From: JADHUC01 sp964617665
GTDB lineage: Bacteria > Planctomycetota > Planctomycetia > Pirellulales > Pirellulaceae
Direction: 5' to 3'
Assembly: GCA_964617665.1 (NCBI GenBank)
Contig: CAZUAH010000404.1
Coordinates: forward strand, 1 to 12,752
Length of the DNA stretch: 12,752 bases
Shown here one piece after another: positions 7,154 to 12,752 of the stretch (the first letter of the stretch is position 1; every line of letters begins with the position of its first letter). The translations under genes and the position numbers were made by a program. Below the pieces are notes generated by a model, which did not search any database, was not told the origin of the DNA, and worked only from the letters and a program-made list of their open reading frames with translations.

Positions 7154-7544
7154 TGAGCGGATGCTCGAGACGCGTCGCAGGTTTGACGTTACCGCATGAT
7201 CTCGACCTGCTCGCGCGTGCGTGAAATCGAGTTCTCCGACACCGCGTCGACTGCATAGACGTGCGTTTCAGATTTCTTCCCACGTTGGATTGCGGCATTG
7301 CGGGTTGGGCTGCAGCAAGGGTGGATTTGGTGAACCTGTCACACGCTGCCGTCGGGGTGACACTGCCTTCTCTCGTACCCCATGTTGACTGATTTCTCTG
7401 CTCGCTACCGTTGGATAGCTTGCTAACCCCGCCGTATCCGGGAATAATTCCACTAACCCACGTTGGCTGGGAGTTAACACAATCACTCCACCCTCCCAAT
7501 GGGGTTAATAATTAGTTCGCCCACTGGTCGGTTTACGATGTGAT
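7154..7544. other. Gene-free stretch of 391 bp
   Basis: No convincing gene was found. Minus-strand open frames here lack recognisable motifs and one runs into the DUF1961 gene. The stretch holds a short odd palindrome GGAATAATTCC (7441-7451), a TGTCAC/GTGACA pair (7337-7342 and 7357-7362), an imperfect stem around TAACCCA and TGGGAGTTA (7454-7477), a 10-base direct repeat CCCACGTTGG (7279-7288 and 7457-7466), and an AT-rich patch at 7505-7514. The promoter of the next gene is probably here. Confidence 0.5.
7420..7448 (+). promoter_or_regulatory. Candidate promoter for the small membrane protein gene
   Basis: TTGCTA (7420-7425, 4 of 6 to the -35 consensus) and AATAAT (7443-7448, 5 of 6 to the -10 consensus) are 17 bases apart. 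A second AATAAT at 7507-7512 lies closer to the gene but has no -35 at a proper distance. Either could start the transcript. Confidence 0.3.
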
Positions 7545-8075
7545 ATGCCGAGAGTGCGTCTTCACTTCCGCCTACGTACGCTGCTTATCGCCATCGCGGT
7601 TATCGGCGTCGGTTTGGGCTTGACCGTTTCGTGGTGGACTCGTCCATACGCGCTGCACGGCAGCTATCCGAACGGCCAACGGGCCTGGGAGGAGTGGGAA
7701 CGGCGGACGCTGAAATTGAACATTCAACACGTCTCGACGACGCGATGGTATCCCGACGGAAGTCTCGCGTACGAGTGCCACAATGCATTTTCACCGAACT
7801 GTTCGGAGACCTACTACTCACCCGATGGTTGCATGATTGATGATCCGCGAGAATGGTCAGGGAAGTACGTCCGCCTGATTCAGCCGGTCCCAGAAGGCGA
7901 TCCGGATTCGCGCCGACCATACAACCAGTTTCTCTGTTGGTGGAATGGCTGGAATTACGCGGGTACAGGTTATCATATCATAGACCGTATCAGAGACCGT
8001 CTCCATCTTGGCCCGCGAAAAAGGGCGAACCAAACGCTGACCCCGAGAGGGAATGGCGGTCGGGTCTCAGAGTGA
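7545..8075 (+). CDS. Small membrane-anchored protein with MORN/YwqK-like repeats
   Basis: This 176-aa protein starts with HFRLRTLL and one hydrophobic helix (about 12-30), an N-terminal pattern I associate with planctomycete membrane proteins; positive residues before the helix put the C-terminal part outside the cytoplasm. The rest has at least three short aromatic-Pro-Asp/Asn-Gly turns: YPNG (41-44), WYPDG (68-72) and YYSPDG (90-95). These resemble the beta-hairpins of MORN_2/YwqK-type repeats, which occur in many unrelated roles. The C-terminal third is rich in Trp, Tyr and Arg without a known motif. There is no clear Shine-Dalgarno before ATG 7545, and a nearby ATG at 7538 is followed at once by TGA, so the start is supported mainly by the motif at the N-terminus. 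Its last codons overlap a hairpin. Function is unknown. Confidence 0.75.
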   Translation: MPRVRLHFRLRTLLIAIAVIGVGLGLTVSWWTRPYALHGSYPNGQRAWEEWERRTLKLNIQHVSTTRWYPDGSLAYECHNAFSPNCSETYYSPDGCMIDDPREWSGKYVRLIQPVPEGDPDSRRPYNQFLCWWNGWNYAGTGYHIIDRIRDRLHLGPRKRANQTLTPRGNGGRVSE

Positions 8076-8101
8076 ACTCAACGCGACTCGGCGCCATTCC
8101 C
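8049..8101. terminator. Hairpin between converging genes, candidate bidirectional terminator
   Basis: GGGAATGGCG (8049-8058) is perfectly complementary to CGCCATTCCC (8092-8101). The stem extends with GTCG (8059-8062) pairing to CGAC (8084-8087) past a 4-base bulge. It includes the last codons and stop of the small membrane protein gene. It lies 47 bases from the end of the convergent DUF2961 gene. A T5 run is at 8120-8124, too far for a textbook intrinsic terminator. Termination is inferred from position and stem strength. Confidence 0.45.
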
Positions 8102-8147
8102 GCCGGATTAGCTCATACGTTTTTAAACGGGAGCAATGACGCGATCG

Positions 8148-10166
8148 CTACTTGCTCTTCAGTATCAGCTCGTCCAAACCGAACATGTAGGCTGGGACTG
8201 CCTTTTCGTTCGCACCTATGATCTCGACGGTGAGACTATTCTCGCCTTCGTTCAAGTCGAACGTGCCCAAGGGGATTGGATCGGTGGGAATCACCGCTGG
8301 GTTGTACAGGTTAATTGGATCGCCGGCCTTCTTGCCGTTTATGGATAACTGCACGATTCCGTAGTCACGTGCCTTGGTCAATACGACACTCACGTCGTAC
8401 GTGCCTGCCTTCATTGCAGACACGGCCAATTCCAGCTTGGCCCCTGGCTTGGCACCCGTCCACCAAAGATGATTGTCGTTCGTCCACTTGCCGTCGAAGT
8501 GTGCCATGCCCTGCGTGGACACGTTTCCTTGTGGCTCGTTCAACACGGGAAAGCCGCCGGCCACCAGAGGCGGGTTGATGTAATACCCGTCGCGATCTGC
8601 GACAGGCGTCGGCCCATACGCGGCGGCTCCGCCGGGTGCCTGATACCAACATGCGACTGTGGCGTATTGTGTACCGCGTTCCTCGGTCCGGTAGTATTTC
8701 TCGATACACGCTTCGAACGACTTCTGGAACGGGACATTGTCCACGGTCTGCCATCGCAATACCGACTGATGGCCCTTGTTGCCTTGCGTCATCGTCTGGC
8801 AGTGGAAGGGGCGTTGGAATAGTCCCGGATGGCACCAGGCGTAGCCGAAGTAGTCCTCGGAGCCCGTCCCGAATGTCGACGGGTACTTCTCGCCATCCAC
8901 GAAGAACTTCTCGTCGCCTTCGCCCCACCAACCGCCACGCGGGTTCCATACATGCAGCATCACACCGCAGAATCGTCCTCGGCCTTCGGTGATCAACATC
9001 GGCCAGTCTGGCCAGCGATCCTCGGGCAACGTGACAGTGTCGCGATGCCATTGGCAGTGGAAATGTCCCAGTCCATCAAACGGCCGTGAAAGCGGTGCGT
9101 GCACAATCTCGAATTCGAGTTCGCGATCCACCGTATCTTCGTTGACCAATTCGATCTTTGCCTTCTTCGCAAACGGCATATACCAGAACGCGTACCCGCC
9201 CTCTTCCGTCATGCCCGTGAGCAGCGATTTGTACATGTTCACGCCGGGCGCTGTCCCGAAGAAATCGCCCGCAGGACACCAGACTGCCGGCTTTTCGGCA
9301 TCGTCGAATGTGATTTGCAGGACGGTCTTGCGCAGGGCGGACATCTCGTCCTCGCGATCCGTGAAGCTTGCGTTAGCGCGTATAGCGGTGATCGCTCGCG
9401 GACCAGTCAGTTCCAGAGCCGTCGAGACACCGGCAGGGACGCGAACCGTGCCACTTTCGACTTTCTGGCCGTGACGCGGACTTGCCGGATCCGTTCCCTG
9501 TGAACTCTCGAAGAAGTCGTTCACCATCTTCAGCGCGTCGGCATTTTCTCTTGCCAGCGTTACACTGAACGTGGGTACCTTGGTCCCCTTGGGATACGTC
9601 GTGTAGGTGAACTGGTAGTAGCGCCCCCATCCCTCGTCGGCAACGATCTTGCACGACTTCTGATACGGGATGGGATAGTAAAGGTTGTGGCCACGGCAGC
9701 CAAGATTGGCAAGGTCGTAGGACAGTAGCGGATAATTGAACGGGGCCGTGTCGCCGCTGAAGTAGTTCACAAACGGCAGATCGACTGCCGGTTCCTCTGC
9801 TCCGTCCAAGTAGATCTTGACGTGCCCCGCTTGGGCCAGGGCCGACCAGATCCTCCAGATACAGCCAGGTCCATCCATTTCGGCCATGACGACCTGGTCA
9901 CCTTCTTGACGGATGAAGTTCGGGCCATCGTTATTGGCAGCCCAGTTCACATACTTCCCAGTCTCCGCGTCGTACGTGCTGCTCCGATCCCAACTGGCCC
10001 ATTGGGCGCACGTTTCTCCCGCAGCCGGCAAGACCGCCACATGCTCAAGCTCAATCAGGCGATGGACGAGATCCCTGTAAGAAAACGTCTCTTGGGCCAC
10101 CGCTGATTGTGAGAGCATCACGGTCGCAAACAAAATGGGCAACGCGTGGTAAATCACTCTTTGCAT
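8148..10166 (-). CDS. Secreted DUF2961 (GH172-type) glycoside hydrolase with C-terminal beta domain
   Basis: This 672-aa protein has a Sec signal (MQRVIYHALPILFATVMLSQ then SAVAQ; cleavage after about residue 25). The DUF2961 domain (about 28-510) shows WASWD (56-60), NNDGPNFIRQEG (78-89), EMDGPG-IWRIW (96-107), WWGEGDEKFFVDGE (413-426) and GTGSEDYFG (433-441). DUF2961 corresponds to GH172, whose characterised members act on fructofuranose or D-arabinofuranose linkages. Two glutamates, Glu416 and Glu437, are in the conserved motifs, 21 residues apart, the spacing I recall for the catalytic pair (E270/E291) of the difructose-anhydride enzyme. Residues about 545-672 look like an added beta-sandwich (NHLWWTGAKPGAKLEL, SLTVEIIG), possibly carbohydrate-binding. 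A longer frame begins at 10208, but Met at 10166 is preferred: CTCCC at 10174-10178 reads GGGAG on this strand, 7 bases upstream, and the signal peptide starts there. Substrate is unknown. Confidence 0.92.
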   Translation of the reverse strand: MQRVIYHALPILFATVMLSQSAVAQETFSYRDLVHRLIELEHVAVLPAAGETCAQWASWDRSSTYDAETGKYVNWAANNDGPNFIRQEGDQVVMAEMDGPGCIWRIWSALAQAGHVKIYLDGAEEPAVDLPFVNYFSGDTAPFNYPLLSYDLANLGCRGHNLYYPIPYQKSCKIVADEGWGRYYQFTYTTYPKGTKVPTFSVTLARENADALKMVNDFFESSQGTDPASPRHGQKVESGTVRVPAGVSTALELTGPRAITAIRANASFTDREDEMSALRKTVLQITFDDAEKPAVWCPAGDFFGTAPGVNMYKSLLTGMTEEGGYAFWYMPFAKKAKIELVNEDTVDRELEFEIVHAPLSRPFDGLGHFHCQWHRDTVTLPEDRWPDWPMLITEGRGRFCGVMLHVWNPRGGWWGEGDEKFFVDGEKYPSTFGTGSEDYFGYAWCHPGLFQRPFHCQTMTQGNKGHQSVLRWQTVDNVPFQKSFEACIEKYYRTEERGTQYATVACWYQAPGGAAAYGPTPVADRDGYYINPPLVAGGFPVLNEPQGNVSTQGMAHFDGKWTNDNHLWWTGAKPGAKLELAVSAMKAGTYDVSVVLTKARDYGIVQLSINGKKAGDPINLYNPAVIPTDPIPLGTFDLNEGENSLTVEIIGANEKAVPAYMFGLDELILKSK

Positions 10167-10173
10167 GGTGTCA

Positions 10174-10178
10174 CTCCC
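10174..10178 (-). promoter_or_regulatory. Ribosome binding site fixing the DUF2961 start
   Basis: The minus strand reads GGGAG, then 7 bases, then ATG at 10166. This and the signal peptide that begins there favour 10166 over the in-frame ATG at 10208, whose 14 extra residues would precede the signal and overlap the candidate promoter. Confidence 0.7.
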
Positions 10179-10210
10179 TGTGTTGTCTGGTACCATCGAG
10201 AACTGCAATC

Positions 10211-10239
10211 ACGATACAAGATAGAACCGTTGATATCAA
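10211..10239 (-). promoter_or_regulatory. Candidate promoter for the DUF2961 gene, with a palindromic -35
   Basis: On the minus strand TTGATA (10234-10239, 5 of 6 to consensus) and TATCGT (10211-10216, 4 of 6) are 17 bases apart, placing the -10 about 45 bases before ATG 10166. The -35 lies in a perfect 10-base palindrome TTGATATCAA (10230-10239), which could be a regulator site in this 140-base divergent gap. No good plus-strand promoter was found for the gene at 10307. Confidence 0.35.
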
Positions 10240-10292
10240 ACGCGTCGACGCAGCCGACATTCAAGTGGCAGTGATGACGCAGGCACGAGATC

Positions 10293-10298
10293 AGGAGG
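10293..10298 (+). promoter_or_regulatory. Strong ribosome binding site (AGGAGG) for the last gene
   Basis: A full AGGAGG lies 8 bases before ATG 10307. It is the strongest Shine-Dalgarno in the window, and it sets the start upstream of repeat copy 2, so the repeat must be translated. The later in-frame ATG (residue 57) has no such site. Confidence 0.75.
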
Positions 10299-10306
10299 AA
10301 AACGCG

Positions 10307-12752
10307 ATGCCATCGAAGAAGACACTTGCCCGAATTCCCGTTGAGGTCATTCCGAGACCGATTCGCGGGAGGGCGAAGCTCCTGCTGAGCCGTGTCTTTC
10401 CGTGGTTTCGGTTCGGCGGGAGCCTCGCCCTCCCGGTTTCGAATCTGCTTCTTGTCATTGTCCTCCATCTCGCAATGCACCACGGAGTGGGGCACCCGAC
10501 ATTGGCAGGTGAGTCAACAAACACGTCGTCGGACGGAATCGTGACCAAGAAGGTACTTGATGCCAACGAGTCGGGCGACAACCTGCTGAAGCCTGATGAG
10601 TGGCGACCCTGGCAGAGAGGGTTTCAGAAGGATGGGGATGTGTTCGTCTGCGATAACGGCGACGACACGAAGGCCCAGCGCGGTGCAACCCAGACGGTTA
10701 CATTGAACCAGGCCGTCCCCGAACCGATCGTGGCCGTCGCATGGAGCAAGGCGGATGGCGTTACGGGATCGCCGGACAGCAACTACTCGCTTTACTTGGA
10801 TCTGGTCTACACCGATGGGACGCCGCTGTGGGGACAAATCGCGCCGTTTCGCGTCGGCACGCATGATTGGCTGCGCCGCCAAGTTGTAGTGCTGCCAGAG
10901 AAGCCGGTACGCCATGTCAGTTTTCATATGCTGTTCCGCAGCCATGGCGGCAAAGCGTGTTTTCGCGATCCTTCGCTTCATGTCGTCCGCGCACCAAGTG
11001 GGGCGTGCATGTTTGACGGCGTGCCGGTGATCCAGAAGACGCCGCCAGTCAAAGGGTTTCAGGTTCGTGATGTCGCCGCTGGCTCAAACTTTATGCAATT
11101 GGAGCGAACAGCGCTGGGCCTGCGTTTGGATTGGAAGGCAGCGGAGCGCGACAGCGTCGCCTTTGTGGATGCTACTTTGGTGGATACGACCGGCAACGAT
11201 CGCGCCGTGACATTGGTCTATGCGATTCCCGTGTCTTCGGATTCGCTTCGTTGGCTTCACGATCCGCGCAACGAGCGGATCGTAGAGCCGAGCCGCGAGT
11301 ACACGAATGCAGCCGGTTTTCGTGTGGCGGGCGGGCGACTTTCGAGATATCCGCTCGGCGCTGTGGCCGACGAGAATCGTGGCACGGCGCTCGGTATCGA
11401 CATGGCTCGGCCAGCCTTCTATCGGGTCGGCTACAACGCGGGCACAGGCGAGTTGTTCGTAGCCTACGACATTGGCCTGACGCCGGAGAAGCCCACGGCG
11501 CGCGTTCGATTCTGTCACTACACGTTTGACGCTGAATGGGGCTTCCGCGCCGCGTTAGGCCGTTACTACGAGGCCTTTCCGGATGCGTTTCGCTGTCGTA
11601 CACCGAAACAGGGACTCTGGATGCCGTTTGCGCGAATCAGTCAAGTCGAGAATTGGCAGGATTTCGGCTTCAAATTCAAGGAAGGCACAAACGAAACCGC
11701 CTGGGACGACCAACACAGCATTACGACGTTTCGCTACACCGAACCGATGACGTGGTGGATGCGAATGCCGCTGGATATGCCTCGCACATTGGACGCGGCG
11801 GCGGCCGAGGCGAAACAGCTTGCTGACGAGAAAGGGAACTCGAAAGCGAAAGCTCTCTTGTCCAGTGGCTATCACAACCAGGACGGCAAGATGCCCGCTC
11901 GATTGCTCGATACGCCGTGGTGCAACGGTGCTGTGTGGAGCATGAACTCGATGCCCGGCATCGCCGGCGACGTGACGGACTTCAAGAACAAGTGGAATGC
12001 AGAATTAAAAAAACGGCTGTACGGGACGGACCGCACCAGCGACTTGGATGGCGAATATGTCGACTCGAGCGAAGGTTACGTCACCGACGAACTCGATTTC
12101 CGCCGCGACCATTTCGCCGCCACCGACACGCCGCTGACGTTTTCGCAGGAGGACCACAAACCGGCCATCTTCCGCGGGTTGATCGCCTTCGAGTACGTTC
12201 GTGGGATAGCGCGTGACGTACACCGCATGGACAAGCTGATGATGGCCAACAGCACGCCGATCCGGCTGTGTTGGCTGGCTCCGCAACTGGAGGTGATGGG
12301 TACGGAAACCAATTGGAATCCTGGCGGCGAGTGGCGTCCTATGTCCGACGCGGACCTTCTGTATCGACGTGCCATGTGCAAAGGCAAACCGTTCTGTTTC
12401 CTGATGAATACGCGATTCGAGGACTTTTCACACGAACTGGTCGAACGCTACATGAAACGATCGTTGGCGTACGGTATGTTCCCTGGGTTCTTTAGCCACA
12501 ACGCGTCCCAGGGGCATTACTTTACGCGGCCCGAATTGTATAACCGCGATCGACCACTATTTAAGAAGTACGTTCCCTTGTGCAAGCTGGTCGCCGAAGC
12601 CGGTTGGGAGCCAATCACAATGGCCCACAGCAGCGACGACCAAGTGTACGTCGAACGCTTCGGCAAACGCTATCTGACCGTGTTCAACGACAGTGCCGAA
12701 CGACGCACGGCCACAATCAAGGTTGACTTACCCGTCAGTGCCGCGAGGCGTG
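10307..12752 (+). CDS. Large secreted protein, possible TIM-barrel glycoside hydrolase-like enzyme (3' end outside window)
   Basis: The frame is open from ATG 10307 to the right edge: 815 codons, no stop. The N-terminus has Lys/Arg residues, then 23 residues encoded by palindromic repeat copy 2 (21-43), then a hydrophobic core (LLLVIVLHLAM, 47-57) and a possible cleavage near TLAG (65-68). Residues about 75-430 look beta-rich, as in substrate-binding sandwich domains. From about 435 on, alternating segments rich in Trp and Asp suggest a barrel: WMPFARI (438-444), DGEYVDSSEGYVTDELDF (581-598), FSQEDHKPAIFRG (612-624), EYVRGIARDVHRMDKLMMAN (629-648) and ETNWNPGGEW (667-676). The acidic residues near 581-596 could be catalytic. 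About 785 on begins a C-terminal beta region. I do not recognise the family with certainty; the hydrolase call is inference. It is divergent from the GH172-type gene, which fits a shared substrate. Confidence 0.8.
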   Translation, partial: MPSKKTLARIPVEVIPRPIRGRAKLLLSRVFPWFRFGGSLALPVSNLLLVIVLHLAMHHGVGHPTLAGESTNTSSDGIVTKKVLDANESGDNLLKPDEWRPWQRGFQKDGDVFVCDNGDDTKAQRGATQTVTLNQAVPEPIVAVAWSKADGVTGSPDSNYSLYLDLVYTDGTPLWGQIAPFRVGTHDWLRRQVVVLPEKPVRHVSFHMLFRSHGGKACFRDPSLHVVRAPSGACMFDGVPVIQKTPPVKGFQVRDVAAGSNFMQLERTALGLRLDWKAAERDSVAFVDATLVDTTGNDRAVTLVYAIPVSSDSLRWLHDPRNERIVEPSREYTNAAGFRVAGGRLSRYPLGAVADENRGTALGIDMARPAFYRVGYNAGTGELFVAYDIGLTPEKPTARVRFCHYTFDAEWGFRAALGRYYEAFPDAFRCRTPKQGLWMPFARISQVENWQDFGFKFKEGTNETAWDDQHSITTFRYTEPMTWWMRMPLDMPRTLDAAAAEAKQLADEKGNSKAKALLSSGYHNQDGKMPARLLDTPWCNGAVWSMNSMPGIAGDVTDFKNKWNAELKKRLYGTDRTSDLDGEYVDSSEGYVTDELDFRRDHFAATDTPLTFSQEDHKPAIFRGLIAFEYVRGIARDVHRMDKLMMANSTPIRLCWLAPQLEVMGTETNWNPGGEWRPMSDADLLYRRAMCKGKPFCFLMNTRFEDFSHELVERYMKRSLAYGMFPGFFSHNASQGHYFTRPELYNRDRPLFKKYVPLCKLVAEAGWEPITMAHSSDDQVYVERFGKRYLTVFNDSAERRTATIKVDLPVSAARR
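10367..10434. repeat. Dispersed palindromic repeat, copy 2, inside a coding sequence
   Basis: This copy matches copy 1 at 64 of 68 positions; the 25-base left arm (10367-10391) is identical and the right arm (10410-10434) has one change. It starts exactly on a codon boundary of the last gene and encodes residues 21-43 in frame, with Arg22, Lys24, Arg29 and Arg35. The minus strand in another frame gives the REGEAPAEP peptide. Weakly similar flanks upstream (10344-10366) and GGTTTCGAA downstream (10435-10443) suggest that the original unit was up to about 100 bases. Confidence 0.9.

Noticed and set aside
7279..7466. 10-base direct repeat CCCACGTTGG, as possible element ends
   Set aside because: There are only two short copies, with no transposase, inverted ends or target duplication. 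Chance or a minor regulatory site is more likely.
8365..9051. Minus-strand 228-codon frame within the DUF2961 gene
   Set aside because: It is a shifted frame of the same gene, Arg-rich and without motifs.
10167..10208. Longer start for the DUF2961 protein at 10208
   Set aside because: It would put 14 polar residues before the signal peptide and lacks the well-placed GGAG seen before 10166.
10367..10434. Direct homology of the repeat to Rickettsia palindromic elements
   Set aside because: Only the concept is similar, a palindrome translated within a gene. No sequence relation is claimed, because none can be shown here.
10154..10495. Minus-strand open frame of 113 codons containing REGEAPAEP
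   Set aside because: It reads across repeat copy 2, the divergent control region and the start of the DUF2961 gene. The peptide is a translation of the repeat, and the plus-strand frame has the strong Shine-Dalgarno.
1..12752. CRISPR array, tRNA, rRNA or transposase gene
   Set aside because: No regularly spaced repeats, cloverleaf-like sequence, rRNA stretch or transposase motif was seen while reading both strands. The two palindromes are too few and too far apart for an array.

Overview
The window looks like a stretch of a planctomycete chromosome, most likely from the Pirellulales side. The indicators are a DUF1559 pilin-like protein ending in an H-X9-DG motif, a Tat-exported Gfo/Idh/MocA oxidoreductase, a small membrane-anchored protein with the planctomycete-style N-terminus 'FRLRTLL', secreted DUF2961 and DUF1961 proteins, loose gene spacing, and a dispersed palindromic repeat whose minus-strand translation gives the 'REGEAPAEP' peptide often seen in planctomycete hypothetical proteins. 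This placement is inference from gene content; no rRNA or other phylogenetic marker is present.

Layout, left to right: a possible C-terminal tail of an upstream gene (2-67); a short-chain dehydrogenase/reductase (195-1070, +); a Tat-signal Gfo/Idh/MocA protein (1220-2617, +); palindromic repeat copy 1 (2660-2727) between converging genes; a STAS anti-anti-sigma-like protein (2750-3103, -); a 769-aa DUF1559 protein with a long C-terminal coiled-coil extension (3398-5707, +), followed by 23 more sense codons in the same frame after its stop; a secreted DUF1961 protein with an extra N-terminal domain (5879-7153, +); a 391-bp gene-free stretch; a small membrane-anchored protein with MORN-like repeats (7545-8075, +); a converging hairpin (8049-8101); a secreted DUF2961/GH172-type protein (8148-10166, -); and, divergent from it, a large secreted protein of unrecognised, possibly glycoside-hydrolase-like type that runs off the right edge (10307 to beyond 12752, +).

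Four proteins carry export signals and either belong to families with links to carbohydrates (Gfo/Idh, DUF1961, DUF2961/GH172) or look like large extracellular enzymes. A loose glycan-processing neighbourhood is therefore plausible, but strands alternate, spacing is wide, and nothing shows one operon.

The most unusual observation is at the start of the last gene. The second copy of the 68-bp palindromic repeat (10367-10434) lies inside the coding sequence, in frame, between a strong Shine-Dalgarno/ATG and the hydrophobic core of the signal peptide. If the repeat and its partly similar flanks are mentally removed, a signal peptide of ordinary length remains. This suggests that a mobile palindromic element was inserted into, and is now translated as part of, an export signal. 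A second observation is the likely nonsense truncation, or readthrough, at the end of the DUF1559 gene.
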